A DNA stretch of 55,873 nt, taken from Deltaproteobacteria bacterium. GTDB taxonomy: Bacteria > Desulfobacterota > Desulfarculia > Desulfarculales > Desulfarculaceae. The notes under the pieces are model-generated. The model had not been told where the DNA came from. It worked only from the letters and a program-made list of their open reading frames with translations, and did no database searches. The stretch spans positions 1 through 55,873 of the forward strand of contig JAHLLK010000036.1 in the NCBI GenBank assembly GCA_020444165.1. The letters run 5' to 3'. This document shows positions 11,411-21,451 of the stretch, piece by piece; the first letter of the stretch is position 1, and every line of letters starts with the position of its first letter. Position numbers and translations under genes: made by a program.

Positions 11411-11426
11411 TTTACACTATTTTTAC
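11411..11426 (-). promoter_or_regulatory. CpxR-like direct repeat (GTAAA-N6-GTAAA on the minus strand)
   Basis: The plus strand reads TTTACACTATTTTTAC, which on the minus strand is two GTAAA half-sites separated by 6 nt. CpxR of enterobacteria binds paired GTAAA half-sites, usually 5 nt apart. This pair sits in the 248-bp gap between a CpxR/OmpR-type regulator and the efflux operon, so it could control either or both. Function is inferred from position and motif only. Confidence 0.5.
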
Positions 11427-11543
11427 ACCGGCCTTGCGCTTCCCTGACCGTAACTCCGCGGCCCCAGGGCTATAGTTTCCAGCACGGGGCCGGCTTGGCC
11501 CCCGCCCAGCCGGCGAGTCGCGATCAATGCAAGGGGTGAGAGC

Positions 11544-12755
11544 ATGAAGTACCTGCCGAAAAAAATCCTGCCCTGGCTCCTGGCCACCCTGGGCTTGGCC
11601 ACCCTGGCCGTGGTGGCCCACGCGGCCTTTTTCGCCTCCCCCGCGGGGCCGGCCTTGATCACCGCCCCGGTGGTGCGGGCCGACCTGACCGATTCGGTCC
11701 TGGCCACCGGGGAGTTGGACGCCTACGAGCTGGTGAGCGTGGGAGCCCAGGCCTCGGGCCAGGTCAAGACCCTGTACGTGGCCGTGGGGGACCGGGTGAA
11801 GAAGGGCCAGCTCATCGCGGAGATCGACTCCCTGACCCAGCAGAACACCCTGAAGACGGCCAAGGCCGTGCTCCGGAGCGTTCAGGCCCAACTCCAGGCC
11901 AAAAGGGCCACCCTGCGCCAACAGGAAGCGGCCCTGGCCCGGCAGAAGATGCTGCTCAAGGGCGACGCCGGCTCGCGGGAAGACTACGAGACCGCCTGGG
12001 CCAACCGCGATGTGACCCGGGCCGAGATCGCCGCCCTGGAGGCGCAGATCGAGGAGTCCCAGGTGGACGTCTCCACCGCCGAGGTGAATCTGGGCTACAC
12101 CCGCATCACCGCGCCCATGGACGGGGTGGTGGTGGCGGTGATCACCAAGCAGGGCCAGACGGTCAACGCGGCCCAGAGCGCGCCCACCATCATCAAGCTG
12201 GCCCAGCTGGACACCATGACCGTCAACGCCGAGATCTCCGAGGCCGACGTGGTGCGGGTGAGGCCCGGGCAAAAGGTGTACTTCACCATCCTGGGCGAGC
12301 CGGATCACCGCTACGAGGCCACGCTGAGAACCATCAAGCCGGCTCCGGAGTCCGTGGAGACGGACAGCACCTCCAGCTCCAGCAGCAGTACGTCCTCCTC
12401 CAGCTCGGCGATCTATTACATCGGCCAGTTCGACGTGCCCAACCCCGAGGGCAAGCTGCGCATCAACATGACCGCCCAGTGCACCATCATCGTGTCCGCC
12501 GCCCCGGACGCCGTGTGCATCCCCTCCACGGCCCTGGGCGCCAAGGGCCCGGACGGCGCCTACACCGTGCAGGTGGTGGGCCCGGAGGGCCAGGCCCAGA
12601 CCAAGAGCGTGCGGGTGGGGATCAGCGACCACACCCGGGTGCAGGTGCTGGCCGGCTTGCAGCCCGGGGAGCGGGTCATCGTGGGCCAGGCCCTGGCGGC
12701 CGGGGAAGAAACCAGCCAGAACGGCCGGCGGCGCGGTCCGCCCATGGGGTTATAA
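11544..12755 (+). CDS. macA: Efflux periplasmic adaptor, MacA-like
   Basis: A 403-residue membrane-fusion protein. An N-terminal signal anchor (about residues 9-30) precedes a lipoyl half-domain ([20 protein letters not shown]), a coiled-coil hairpin (about 95-175) and the second lipoyl half ([16 protein letters not shown]), followed by the beta-barrel and membrane-proximal domains. It links the MacB-type inner-membrane ATPase to the outer-membrane channel. A run of Ser and Thr (about residues 274-290) interrupts the beta-barrel region just before [13 protein letters not shown], a feature I do not know from E. coli MacA. It is the first gene of a three-gene operon; macB starts 2 nt after its stop. 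Confidence 0.92.
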   Translation: MKYLPKKILPWLLATLGLATLAVVAHAAFFASPAGPALITAPVVRADLTDSVLATGELDAYELVSVGAQASGQVKTLYVAVGDRVKKGQLIAEIDSLTQQNTLKTAKAVLRSVQAQLQAKRATLRQQEAALARQKMLLKGDAGSREDYETAWANRDVTRAEIAALEAQIEESQVDVSTAEVNLGYTRITAPMDGVVVAVITKQGQTVNAAQSAPTIIKLAQLDTMTVNAEISEADVVRVRPGQKVYFTILGEPDHRYEATLRTIKPAPESVETDSTSSSSSSTSSSSSAIYYIGQFDVPNPEGKLRINMTAQCTIIVSAAPDAVCIPSTALGAKGPDGAYTVQVVGPEGQAQTKSVRVGISDHTRVQVLAGLQPGERVIVGQALAAGEETSQNGRRRGPPMGL

Positions 12756-12757
12756 AA

Positions 12758-14743
12758 ATGGCCACGCCACAGATCGAGCTTCGCGGGGTCTCCCGCGCCT
12801 ATCCTTCGGGCGGACAGCTGAAGGACGTGCTCCAGGACATCAACCTGACCATAGAGGCCGGGGAGATGGTGGCCATCATCGGGGCTTCCGGTTCGGGCAA
12901 GTCCACCTTGATGAACCTCCTGGGCTGCCTGGACCGCCCCACCACGGGGACCTACCTCTTCGAGGGCCGCGACACCGCCGCCCTGGACTCGGGCGAGCTG
13001 GCCCGGCTCCGGCGGGAGCATTTCGGCTTCATCTTCCAGCGCTACCACCTGCTGCCCGACCTCTCGGCCGTGGGCAACGTGGAGATTCCGGCCGTGTACG
13101 CCGGGCAGGAACGCCGCCTGCGGCGGGCCCGGAGCGTGGAGCTCCTGGAGCGCCTGGGCCTGGCCGACCGGCTGGGCTACCGGCCGGGCCAGCTCTCCGG
13201 CGGGCAGCAGCAGCGGGTGAGCATCGCCCGGGCCCTGATGAACGGCGGGCACCTGATCCTGGCCGACGAGCCCACCGGCGCCCTGGACAGCAAGAGCGGC
13301 CAGGACATGCTGGCCCTGTTGGAGGACCTGCACGCCGAAGGGCACACCGTGGTCATCGTGACCCACGACTCCCAGGTGGCGGCCCGGGCCCAGCGCATCA
13401 TCCAGATAAAGGACGGGGTCATCGTCTCCGACCAGGCGAACCCGCCGGAGGCGCTCCCGCCAGGGGCCTCTCCCGGACCCGCGCCCTCCGCCGCCGCTCC
13501 GGACGCGACCTCGGCCGCCCCCCGCCGCCGCGCCTGGCGGGCGGACTGGAGCCGCTTCCTCGAAGCGTCCCGCATGGCGCTGTTGGCCATGGCCTCCCAC
13601 CGCCTGCGCACCTTTCTCACCATGCTGGGCATCATCATCGGCATCGCCTCGGTGGTCTCGGTGGTGGCCCTGGGCGAGGGCTCGCGCCAGCGCATCCTGC
13701 AGGACATCAGCTCCATCGGCACCAACACCATCGAGGTGTTCCCGGGCAAGGATTTCGGCGACGAAAGGAGCGGCCGCATCGAGACCCTGGTCCCCGGTGA
13801 CGCGAACGCGCTGGCGGAGCAGGACTATGTGGACAGCGTCACCCCCAAGGTGGCGGCCAACGGCAGTCTGCGCTTCGGGAACCTGTCCTTGTCCGGCTCC
13901 ATCCAGGGGGTGGGCGAGCAGTATTTCCGGGTGCGCGGCTATGAACTGGCCGAGGGGCGGTTCTTCGGGCCCGAGGCGGTGAAGGACGTGGCCCAGGAGG
14001 TGGTGATCGATCACAACACCCGCAACAAGCTACTGGGCCAGGTGGCCGACCCCATCGGCCAGGTGATCCTCCTGGGCAAGGTGCCTGCCCGGGTGGTGGG
14101 GGTCACCCAGAAGAAGAGCAGCGGTTTCGGCAACAGCGAGAACCTCACCGTGTGGGTCCCCTACACCACGGCCATGTGGCGCATCAGCGGCCAGCCCTAC
14201 CTGGGCTCCATCAACGTGCGGGTGGCCGACACGGAGGATACCGCCGCTGCGGAGCAAAGCATCATCAGGCTCCTCACCCAGCGCCACGGCCGCCAGGATT
14301 TCTTCACCCTGAACACTGACGCCATCCGCCAGACCATCGAGCAGACCACGGCCACCATGCGCCTGTTGATCTCCATGATCGCCTTGATCTCCCTGGTGGT
14401 GGGGGGGATTGGGGTGATGAACATCATGCTGGTGTCGGTGACCGAACGCACCCGAGAGATCGGGGTGCGCATGGCCGTGGGGGCCCGCCGCGGCGACATC
14501 ATGCGCCAGTTCCTGGTGGAAGCGGTGCTGGTGTGCCTGGGCGGCGGGGTTTTGGGCGTGTTGGCGGCCCTCGCGGTGGGGGTGGTGTTCTCCTGGACCG
14601 GCAGCAACTTCCGCATGATCTACTCTCCGGCCTCCATTGTCGCGGCTTTTGCCTGCGCCAGTCTGGTGGGCGTGGCTTTCGGCTATCTACCGGCCAAGAA
14701 CGCAGCAGAGCTGGACCCGGTGGAGGCCTTGGCGAGGGAATGA
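12758..14743 (+). CDS. macB: MacB-type ABC efflux permease/ATPase
   Basis: A 661-residue fusion of an ABC ATPase and an FtsX-type permease. The ATPase has Walker A (GASGSGKST), the signature ([15 protein letters not shown]) and Walker B ([13 protein letters not shown]). A Pro/Ala-rich linker (about residues 227-262) leads to the first membrane helix ([20 protein letters not shown]), a large periplasmic domain and three C-terminal helices ending near [10 protein letters not shown]. Length and order match E. coli MacB (about 650 residues). MacB pumps use ATP to drive extrusion of substrates such as macrolides, peptides or lipids from the periplasm through a TolC-type channel; the substrate here is unknown. 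I chose ATG 12758 because it immediately follows macA and begins the ATPase domain. Confidence 0.93.
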   Translation: MATPQIELRGVSRAYPSGGQLKDVLQDINLTIEAGEMVAIIGASGSGKSTLMNLLGCLDRPTTGTYLFEGRDTAALDSGELARLRREHFGFIFQRYHLLPDLSAVGNVEIPAVYAGQERRLRRARSVELLERLGLADRLGYRPGQLSGGQQQRVSIARALMNGGHLILADEPTGALDSKSGQDMLALLEDLHAEGHTVVIVTHDSQVAARAQRIIQIKDGVIVSDQANPPEALPPGASPGPAPSAAAPDATSAAPRRRAWRADWSRFLEASRMALLAMASHRLRTFLTMLGIIIGIASVVSVVALGEGSRQRILQDISSIGTNTIEVFPGKDFGDERSGRIETLVPGDANALAEQDYVDSVTPKVAANGSLRFGNLSLSGSIQGVGEQYFRVRGYELAEGRFFGPEAVKDVAQEVVIDHNTRNKLLGQVADPIGQVILLGKVPARVVGVTQKKSSGFGNSENLTVWVPYTTAMWRISGQPYLGSINVRVADTEDTAAAEQSIIRLLTQRHGRQDFFTLNTDAIRQTIEQTTATMRLLISMIALISLVVGGIGVMNIMLVSVTERTREIGVRMAVGARRGDIMRQFLVEAVLVCLGGGVLGVLAALAVGVVFSWTGSNFRMIYSPASIVAAFACASLVGVAFGYLPAKNAAELDPVEALARE

Positions 14744-16191
14744 TGGCAAACTTGGGCAAAACTATCGTTGGGGCGCTGTTGGCGCTGACCTGGGGACTCT
14801 CCGGCTGCGCGCTGACCACGGATTACGCGCGTCCGGCCTTGAACCTCCCCGCCACCTGGCAGGGCGCGGGGCAAGCCTCGGGAGAGGCCCCGGCCTCCAC
14901 CGCTCCCGCCACGGCCGGGCCCGACGCCCTCACCGAGGATGAGGTGCGGGCCCTGGCCGCCGGGGCCCTGGGGTTCCACAACCCGGAGCTGGAGCGCCTC
15001 CTCTTGGCGGCCCTGGCGAAGAACAACAACCTGGCCGCCGCGGCTTGGAAGGTGCGCCAGGCGCGGCTCACCGCGGGGCTCAAGGCCGACGCCCTGTGGC
15101 CCCAGCTGGGGGCCACGGTGAGCGGCGATTACCGCCGCGACCTGCACGACGCGGAGAACGACAGCTCCCACGCGGCCAGCGGCACCCTGAACTACGAGGT
15201 GGACCTCTGGGGCAAGCTGGCCAAGACGCGGGACTTGGCCACCTGGGAGGCCGAGGCCACGGACCAGGACCGGCGAGCCGCGGCTCTGGCCCTGGTCTGC
15301 ACCACGGCCGAGCTGTACTTTCAGATCGGCTACCTGAACGAGTCCCTGGTTTTGGGGGAGGCCAGCATCTCGCGGGCGGCCAAAAGCCTGGAGCTGGCGC
15401 GGCTCCGCCACCGGGCCGGAGCCGACTCCTCCCTGGAGGTGCAGGAGGCCCTGCGCTCCCTGGCCAGCCAAGAGGCCGCCCAGGAGGACTTGCGGCGCCA
15501 ACTGGCCAGCCAGCGCACGGCCCTGGCCGTGTTGTTCGACGCCCCGCCCGAGGGCGAGGTGGCGGACCCCCGGAACCTGCCCCAGGGCTCCCTGCCCCAG
15601 GTGGCCGAGGGCCTGCCCGCGGAGCTTTTGGGCCGCCGGCCCGATTTGCAGGCCGCCGAATGGCGCCTCCGGGCCTCCCTGGGCAACGTGGACGTGCAGC
15701 GGGTCAGCTATTACCCCACCCTGACCCTCACCGGCGCCCTGGGCTCCACCAGCTCGGCCCTGTTGCAGGTGATCAACCACCCCGTGGCCAGCCTGGTGGC
15801 CGGCCTCAGCCTGCCGTTCTTGCAATGGAACGAAATGCAGCTGAACAATGAGCTGGCCCAGGCCCAGTATGAACAGGCCGTGGTGGAGTTCCGCCAGACC
15901 CTCTACGAGGCGCTCAAGGAAGTGGAGGACGCCCTGTCAGCCGGGCAATACTACACGGCCCAGGGCCAGAAGCTGGCCGAAGCCCTCAGGGCGGCCCGCA
16001 CCGTGGAGGGCATCTACGAAACCCGCTACAAGAGCGGGCTCGACTCCATGCAGGTCTGGCTGGACGCCCAGGAAAAACGCCAGACCGCCGAAACCTCGCT
16101 CTTGACCAACAGCTTGAATCGTTACCTGAATTATTTAGTGCTGTACCAGGCCCTGGGCGGCGAGCCGAAAGCTACCCCCACCAGTTCCTAA
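14740..16191 (+). CDS. Outer-membrane efflux lipoprotein, TolC/NodT family
   Basis: About 483 residues. The signal peptide ends in a lipobox (LSGC), so the protein is probably lipid-anchored. It starts [13 protein letters not shown], as is usual for NodT-family channels, and carries two repeats of the OEP type with long alpha-helices ([39 protein letters not shown]). The ATG at 14740 overlaps the macB stop by 4 nt (ATGA), and a second ATG follows directly at 14743. It should form the outer-membrane duct for the MacA-MacB pump encoded just upstream. Confidence 0.92.
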   Translation: MMANLGKTIVGALLALTWGLSGCALTTDYARPALNLPATWQGAGQASGEAPASTAPATAGPDALTEDEVRALAAGALGFHNPELERLLLAALAKNNNLAAAAWKVRQARLTAGLKADALWPQLGATVSGDYRRDLHDAENDSSHAASGTLNYEVDLWGKLAKTRDLATWEAEATDQDRRAAALALVCTTAELYFQIGYLNESLVLGEASISRAAKSLELARLRHRAGADSSLEVQEALRSLASQEAAQEDLRRQLASQRTALAVLFDAPPEGEVADPRNLPQGSLPQVAEGLPAELLGRRPDLQAAEWRLRASLGNVDVQRVSYYPTLTLTGALGSTSSALLQVINHPVASLVAGLSLPFLQWNEMQLNNELAQAQYEQAVVEFRQTLYEALKEVEDALSAGQYYTAQGQKLAEALRAARTVEGIYETRYKSGLDSMQVWLDAQEKRQTAETSLLTNSLNRYLNYLVLYQALGGEPKATPTSS

Positions 16192-16218
16192 GAGGGTTTC
16201 GGAGGAAGAGGAAGATGT

Positions 16219-16260
16219 GGGGGGAAGGACCCTTTTTTGAAAAAAAGGGTCCTTCCCCCC
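16219..16260. terminator. Long perfect hairpin, probable bidirectional terminator
   Basis: Positions 16219-16238 pair with 16241-16260 over 20 bp with a 2-nt loop (GA). The stem contains T6/A6 runs next to the loop. It lies between the stop of the efflux channel gene and the convergent sigma-54 activator gene, so it could end transcripts from both sides. Confidence 0.6.
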
Positions 16261-16296
16261 ACACCCCCCATCCCCCAAAAAACTTTAAAGTTCTTG

Positions 16297-16326
16297 CTGG
16301 CAGGCTGTTGGGAAACAGCCTGCCAG
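16297..16326. repeat. Solitary AACAGCCTG-type hairpin
   Basis: CTGGCAGGCTGTT (16297-16309) pairs with AACAGCCTGCCAG (16314-16326) around GGGA. The core AGGCTGTT/AACAGCCT is the same as the last hairpin of elements E (35320-35347) and F (23564-23589), so this may be a remnant or a solitary module. Confidence 0.6.
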
Positions 16327-16420
16327 TCTGGCTTGGCTCCTCATCTCTTTTCTGAAGGGCGGGCATGCACGTTGGTGCCTTCCCGTTTCTTGAGCTGACG
16401 TTCGGCCTCGGACCGGCACA

Positions 16421-16526
16421 GCCAGAGGTTCGCCGGCAAGGCGTCGGACGAGCGACAACCGGAGGCGTAGCTGCAGCTACGTCGAGGTTGGAGCGAGGTA
16501 CGCAACGCAGCCGGCGGGCATCTGGC
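16421..16526. repeat. Large imperfect palindromic element
   Basis: Outer arms GCCAGA (16421-16426) and TCTGGC (16521-16526), then CGCCGGC (16431-16437) and GCCGGCG (16510-16516), then AACC (16457-16460) and GGTT (16486-16489) converge on the perfect palindrome GTAGCTGCAGCTAC (16467-16480). It could be a REP-like extragenic repeat. It abuts the 3' end of the sigma-54 activator gene and is seen once in this window. Confidence 0.6.
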
Positions 16527-16554
16527 GAAGCCGCCCCCGTCACGAAATTTTAGC

Positions 16555-17922
16555 CTAAAGGTCCCAGCGGGCGATCTTGTTGTACAGGGCCCGGCGGCTG
16601 ATGCCCAGGATTTCGGCGGCGCGTTTGCGGTTGTTGCCGGTGTGGACCAGGGTCTGCTCCACCATGAGCCGTTCCACGTCTTCCAGGGGGGTGCCGATGG
16701 CGAACTCGATCTTGGGCGGGCCGCCCTTGCCCTGGCGGATGGCCTTGGGCAGGTGGCTCACCTCCAGGACTTCGCCCGAGCACATCACCACCGCCCGCAT
16801 GATCACGTTTTTCAGCTCGCGCACGTTGCCCGGCCAGGAGTAGCCGGCCAACAGGGCCATGCACTCGGCGCTGATGCCCAGGATGCGCTTGTTGAAGGTG
16901 TCGTTGTAACGCTTCAGGAAATGGTCTATCAACAGGGGCGCGTCGCCGGTGCGCTCCCTGAGCGGCGGCATGTCGATGTGCAGCACGTCCAGGCGGAAGA
17001 ACAGGTCCTCGCGGAAGCGGCCCTTGTCCACGCTGCGCCTGAGGTCCTCGTTGGTGGCGGAGATGACGCGCACGTCGGCCTTGATCTTGCGCCGGCCGCC
17101 GATGCGGTGGAACTGCTCTTCCTCCAACAGCCGCAAGAGGGCCACCTGCACCCGGTCGTTGATGGTGCCGATCTCGTCCAGAAACACGGTTCCCTGGTGG
17201 GCCCGCTCGAAGCTGCCCTGGTAGCGCCCGGTGGCCCCGGTGAAGGCCCCCTTTTCGTGGCCGAACAACTCGCTGGACACCAGCTCCGGGGGCAGGGCGG
17301 CCAGGTGCACCGGCAGAAAGGGCGCCGCCGCCCGGGACCCCAGTTGGTGGATGGCCTGGGCGGCCAGGTCCTTGCCCGTGCCGGTCTCGCCCGAGAGGAA
17401 CACCGGGATGTCGGTGCTCGCGGCCTGGCGGATCTGGGTATACACCGCCTGCATGGCCGGGGAGCCGCCCACCATCTGTTCAAAGGTGGTCTGTTGCCCC
17501 GGCTGCTTCAAGAGCAGGTTGGGGCCGAACTCGGGCCGGTGGGCCAGGGCCGACTCCACCAACAGGGCCAGCTCCTCGTCGCCGATGGGCGTCTTGGCGT
17601 ATTGATAGGTGCCCGCGGCCAGGGCGTGGCGGGCCAGGCCGATGTCCCGGGGCTCCACGAAAAACAGGATCTGGGTCTGGGGGGATTTGTCGCTCACCAC
17701 CTCCAGGACGTCCATGGCCTTGATCACCCCGGCGCCGGGCGCGAGGCTGGAGATGGCCAGGATGTCGAATTCCTGCTGCTCAAAACGCTCCAGCACCCGG
17801 TCGATGGAGCGCACCGAGGTGATGGCCGCGCGTTTGGGCCCCAGCACGGCGTTCATCCGCGGCGAGATCTCGCCGCCTTTTTCCACGCACAATATTTGAA
17901 TTTTGGGGGGATTTTCGGCCAT
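16555..17922 (-). CDS. Sigma-54-dependent transcriptional activator with degenerate receiver
   Basis: A 455-residue NtrC-type activator. The N-terminal receiver-like domain (about residues 8-128) lacks the acidic pair near the N-terminus (LCVEKG) and the phospho-acceptor Asp: the matching strand reads FDILAISSLAPGAG. The conserved Lys110 remains. The central AAA+ domain has Walker A (GETGTGKD, 178-185), the sigma-54 contact loop GAFTGA (225-230) and FLDEIG. The C-terminus has a Fis-type helix-turn-helix (NNRKRAAEILGISRRALYN). It should activate sigma-54 promoters, but not by ordinary Asp phosphorylation. It is a single gene, and its target is unknown; nearby candidates are the efflux or betaine genes. 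Confidence 0.9.
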   Translation of the reverse strand: MAENPPKIQILCVEKGGEISPRMNAVLGPKRAAITSVRSIDRVLERFEQQEFDILAISSLAPGAGVIKAMDVLEVVSDKSPQTQILFFVEPRDIGLARHALAAGTYQYAKTPIGDEELALLVESALAHRPEFGPNLLLKQPGQQTTFEQMVGGSPAMQAVYTQIRQAASTDIPVFLSGETGTGKDLAAQAIHQLGSRAAAPFLPVHLAALPPELVSSELFGHEKGAFTGATGRYQGSFERAHQGTVFLDEIGTINDRVQVALLRLLEEEQFHRIGGRRKIKADVRVISATNEDLRRSVDKGRFREDLFFRLDVLHIDMPPLRERTGDAPLLIDHFLKRYNDTFNKRILGISAECMALLAGYSWPGNVRELKNVIMRAVVMCSGEVLEVSHLPKAIRQGKGGPPKIEFAIGTPLEDVERLMVEQTLVHTGNNRKRAAEILGISRRALYNKIARWDL

Positions 17923-18460
17923 GGGGCTCCCTGGCTGGGGTTGGGGACGCAGGTAACTCTATAGGCCAATCAGGTCGGGTCCGCAAGTCTATGTGCATTT
18001 TTTGCGCACAAATCTCTCCGAGCGGCGGGCTGGGGACAAGGCCGGCGGGCTGCTGGTCCTAACCCGGGCTATTTGTGCTATTTATTGGACGGTTAAAATT
18101 AAATTGGCTGAAAGCCGCCTCGGGGCTCGGGGAGCAGGACCGCGCGTAATGTACACACCAATCCGGCTTCCCGTCATTAAAATGTAAATATATTGCACAT
18201 TATGCCACTTGGGCGGGCCCCGCAACCCTGTCCGTCGCGGGTCCGTCCTATCCTGCCAAATTAAAATATGCTGATAAATAAAGATGTTCCCTTGTCGGGC
18301 CGAAGTTTGGCCCGCTTGATGCAATAAAGCGGGCGATTTCGCGGATACTCACCGCCCCTCGGCGGCCAGCCGGGATCTCGGGCGCGTAACCCAGACCAAA
18401 CCCGAACCACAACCGCCACGCACCAAGGGTGCCGTGGCGGGCTGCAACACGAGCTGAATC
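17923..18460. other. Gene-free stretch upstream of the betaine cassette
   Basis: I see no convincing coding frame here. Local structures include TGTGC/GCACA around a T run (17993-18010) and GCCCGCTT (18310-18317) pairing with AAGCGGGC (18327-18334). The region is locally AT-rich (18090-18290) against a high-GC background, which suits promoters for the divergent activator gene, but I could not fix a -35/-10 pair or a sigma-54 -24/-12 site. Confidence 0.5.
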
Positions 18461-18672
18461 GAGGCCGATGCACGGTGTGTGTAAAATTATTGACGTATTT
18501 ACAGCAAGTTGCGTAACGATTTATCGGTTCATCGTATGCAATCGGCCGCGTGCGGGCCAAGGATGGCCCGCCAAATCACGAGCCTGAAAGGCAAGTGATT
18601 TGTGAGTTTTGGCAAAACCACGCTTTTGCCAAAACCCCAAGATGCACGGTGCAGGACGCACCGTGCCTCGCT
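18461..18672 (-). repeat. Multi-hairpin element, copy B (5' region of metK)
   Basis: Reading on the minus strand: H1 18644-18666 (9 bp, loop of 5), H2 18606-18635 with a perfect 12-bp stem GTTTTGGCAAAA and loop GCGTGG, H3 18572-18602 with CAAATCAC/GTGATTTG and a GCCT/AGGC tip, H4 GCGGGCCA/TGGCCCGC (18552-18571), and H5 with TGCAATCGGCC (18537-18547) pairing with GGCCGATGCA (18463-18472) around an AT-rich interior. Order and loops match copy C almost base for base, while the H1, H2 and H5 arms differ. It ends 33 nt before metK and is inverted relative to the other copies. Confidence 0.88.
18490..18519 (+). promoter_or_regulatory. Possible sigma-70 promoter for the metK operon
   Basis: TTGACG (18490-18495) and TAACGA (18514-18519), 18 bp apart, lie in the AT-rich interior of element copy B and point toward metK. 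If used, the H2-H4 hairpins would be in the metK leader RNA. This rests on motif similarity only. Confidence 0.35.
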
Positions 18673-18705
18673 CTCGAATCAGCCCCAGCCAAAGGAGTTA
18701 CTCAC

Positions 18706-19905
18706 ATGAGCAAAATCCAAGCCGACCACGTTTTCACCTCGGAATCCGTGAGCCAGGGACACCCGGACAAGGTCTGCGACCAGATCTCGGACGCGGTGCT
18801 CGATGCCTGCCTGGCCCAGGACCCCCGGAGCCGCGTGGCCTGCGAAACCATGATCGCCCACGACATGGTGGCCCACGCCGGGGAGATCACCTGCCAGGGC
18901 TGGCCCCTGATCGACACCCACGAGATCGCGGCCCGGGTGATCCAGGAAATCGGCTACGACCGGCCGGAATTGAAGTTCTGGCACGAGTCCTTCAGCTACA
19001 CCAGCCACATCCATGGCCAGTCGCCGGACATCTCCCAGGGGGTGAGCGAGGGCGAGGGCCTGTACCAGGAGCAGGGCGCCGGCGACCAGGGGATGATGTT
19101 CGGCTACGCCACCAACGAGACCCCCGAGTTGATGCCGGCCCCTCTCGCCTACAGCCACCGCCTGCTCCAGCATTTGCAGGCGAGCCGCCAATCCGGGGCC
19201 ATCAGCTATCTGCGGCCCGACGCCAAGGCCCAGGTCTCGGTGCGCTATTTGGACGGCCGGCCCAGCGAGATCACCACCGTGGTCATCAGCCACCAGACCG
19301 ACGACGTGCCCCTGGAAGATATCCGGCGCGACCTGGTGGCCGAGGTCAAGGCGGTGCTGGAGCCCACCGGGCTCCTCGGCCGCGACACCGAATACTTCAT
19401 CAACCCCACCGGCGCCTTTGTCCTGGGCGGGCCCTGGGCCGACGCCGGGCTCACCGGCCGCAAGATCATCGTGGACACCTACGGCGGGGTGGGCAGCCAC
19501 GGCGGGGGGGCCTTCAGCGGCAAGGACCCCAGCAAGGTGGACCGGTCCGCGGCCTACTACGCCCGCTACGCGGCCAAGAACATCGTGGCCGCCGGCCTGG
19601 CCGACAAGTGCGAGATCCAGGTGGCCTACGCCATCGGGGTGGCCCGGCCCCTGTCCATCAATGTGGACACCTACGGCACCGGCCGCGTGTCCGAGGGCCA
19701 GTTGCAGGAGGTCCTGGAGGCGGGCCAGGTCTTCGACTTCCGGCCCGCGGCCATCATCGACGAGCTGGGCCTCCTCAAACCCCGGGGCTGGAGCTACCAA
19801 CAGACCGCCAGCTACGGCCACTTCGGCCGCGACGGCTTCCCCTGGGAGCGGGCCGACAAGGTGGAGGCCCTGAAGCAGGCCACCCGCGACCGCTCCGCGG
19901 CCTGA
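18706..19905 (+). CDS. metK: S-adenosylmethionine synthetase
   Basis: A 399-residue enzyme that makes SAM from methionine and ATP. It shows the family signatures: [21 protein letters not shown] at the N-terminus, the ATP-binding [12 protein letters not shown] and the P-loop-like [19 protein letters not shown] (about residue 265 on), and a normal overall length. I chose ATG 18706, which has AAAGGAG 9 nt upstream; the frame open from 18550 runs through the hairpin element and is not credible. It is the first gene of a run with ahcY and two methyltransferases and supplies their methyl donor. Confidence 0.97.
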   Translation: MSKIQADHVFTSESVSQGHPDKVCDQISDAVLDACLAQDPRSRVACETMIAHDMVAHAGEITCQGWPLIDTHEIAARVIQEIGYDRPELKFWHESFSYTSHIHGQSPDISQGVSEGEGLYQEQGAGDQGMMFGYATNETPELMPAPLAYSHRLLQHLQASRQSGAISYLRPDAKAQVSVRYLDGRPSEITTVVISHQTDDVPLEDIRRDLVAEVKAVLEPTGLLGRDTEYFINPTGAFVLGGPWADAGLTGRKIIVDTYGGVGSHGGGAFSGKDPSKVDRSAAYYARYAAKNIVAAGLADKCEIQVAYAIGVARPLSINVDTYGTGRVSEGQLQEVLEAGQVFDFRPAAIIDELGLLKPRGWSYQQTASYGHFGRDGFPWERADKVEALKQATRDRSAA

Positions 19906-19948
19906 TCACCCTCCCGACATCTTCAAACTTGCGAGGACTGTTTTAGAC

Positions 19949-21379
19949 ATGACCATGGCTAGCGAAACCAAACCCCTGGACCAAACCGAATACAAGGTCG
20001 CCGACCTCTCCCTGGCCGGGTGGGGCCGGCGCGAGATCGAGATCGCCGAGCAGGAGATGCCCGGCCTCATGGCCACCCGCGAGAAGTACGGCCCGGAGCA
20101 GCCCCTGAAGGGCGCCCGCATCAGCGGCAGCCTGCACATGACCATCCAGACCGCGGTGCTCATGGAGACCCTGGCCGCCTTGGGGGCCCAGGTGCGTTGG
20201 GCCTCCTGCAACATCTTCAGCACCCAGGACCACGCGGCCGCGGCCATGGCCGCGGCCGGCCACCCGGTGTTCGCCTGGAAGGGCGAAAACCTGGAAGAAT
20301 ACTGGTGGTGCACCAAGCAGGCCCTGACCTGGCCCGGCGCCCAGGGCCCGGAACTGGTGGTGGATGACGGCGGCGACGCCACCCTCTTGATCCACCGCGG
20401 CTATCAGGCCGAGGAAAACCCGGCGCTCCTGGACGAGATGACCGACAACAAGGAACTCCGCATCGTCAACCGGGTGCTGAAGGAGACCCTCAAGGAAGAC
20501 CCGGAGTTCTGGCACCGCACCGTGGCCGCCTGGCGCGGGGTGAGCGAGGAGACCACCACCGGGGTGCACCGCCTCTACCAGATGGCGGCCAAGGGCGAGC
20601 TGTTGGTGCCGGCCATCAACGTCAACGACTCGGTGACCAAGAGCAAGTTCGACAACATCTACGGCTGCCGGGAGTCCCTGGTGGACGGCATCAAGCGGGC
20701 CACCGACGTGATGATCGCCGGCAAGACCGCGGTGGTCTGCGGGTACGGCGACGTGGGCAAGGGCTCGGCCGAGACCTTGAAGAACCACCGGGCCCAGGTC
20801 TGGGTCACGGAAGTCGACCCCATCTGCGCCCTGCAGGCCCTGATGGCCGGCTACAAGGTGGTCACCCTGGAAGACGCCCTGGCCCACGGCGACATCTACG
20901 TGACCACCACCGGCAACCGGGACGTGATCACCGCCGAGCACATGAGCCGGATGAAGGACCAGGCCATCGTCTGCAACATCGGCCATTTCGACAACGAGAT
21001 CCAGGTGGACGCGTTGAACGACCTGCCCGGGGTGACCAAGACCAACATCAAGCCCCAGGTGGACAAGTACACCTTTGCCGACGGCCACAGCATCTACCTG
21101 TTGGCCGAAGGCCGCCTGGTGAACCTGGGCTGCGCCACCGGCCACCCCAGCTTTGTGATGTCCAACTCCTTCACCAACCAAACCCTGGCCCAGATGGACC
21201 TGTGGAACAGCCGGCGGGAGCCCGGGGTCTACACCTTGCCCAAGAAATTGGACGAGGAAGTGGCCCGCCTGCATCTGGCCAAGCTGGGCGCCAAACTGAC
21301 CAAACTGCGGCCCGAGCAGGCGGACTACATCGGGGTGGAGGTGGACGGCCCCTTCAAGCCCGAGCACTACCGCTACTGA
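19949..21379 (+). CDS. ahcY: S-adenosylhomocysteine hydrolase
   Basis: A 476-residue NAD-dependent enzyme that splits SAH into adenosine and homocysteine, removing the product inhibitor of methyltransferases. Visible are the substrate-domain motif [14 protein letters not shown], the NAD-binding [12 protein letters not shown] (from about residue 265), [10 protein letters not shown] and the conserved C-terminal PFKPEHYRY. It starts 43 nt after metK and is followed by the two betaine methyltransferases, where three methylations per betaine would otherwise build up SAH. Confidence 0.97.
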   Translation: MTMASETKPLDQTEYKVADLSLAGWGRREIEIAEQEMPGLMATREKYGPEQPLKGARISGSLHMTIQTAVLMETLAALGAQVRWASCNIFSTQDHAAAAMAAAGHPVFAWKGENLEEYWWCTKQALTWPGAQGPELVVDDGGDATLLIHRGYQAEENPALLDEMTDNKELRIVNRVLKETLKEDPEFWHRTVAAWRGVSEETTTGVHRLYQMAAKGELLVPAINVNDSVTKSKFDNIYGCRESLVDGIKRATDVMIAGKTAVVCGYGDVGKGSAETLKNHRAQVWVTEVDPICALQALMAGYKVVTLEDALAHGDIYVTTTGNRDVITAEHMSRMKDQAIVCNIGHFDNEIQVDALNDLPGVTKTNIKPQVDKYTFADGHSIYLLAEGRLVNLGCATGHPSFVMSNSFTNQTLAQMDLWNSRREPGVYTLPKKLDEEVARLHLAKLGAKLTKLRPEQADYIGVEVDGPFKPEHYRY

Positions 21380-21451
21380 CCGGGGCCGCCCCCCCGGCCT
21401 GCCGGATCGGAGCCGCGTAATTTCTTCAAGATTTCAGAAGGAGAACAGACC

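Noticed and set aside
18180..18215. Sigma-54 promoter on the minus strand
   Set aside because: TGGCAT and TGCA are present, but the GG-to-GC spacing is two bases too short for a -24/-12 site.
18461..18705. SAM- or SAH-riboswitch in front of metK
   Set aside because: The structured leader is a copy of the dispersed multi-hairpin element also found next to unrelated genes, and I see neither a SAM-I-type core nor an SAH-riboswitch core.
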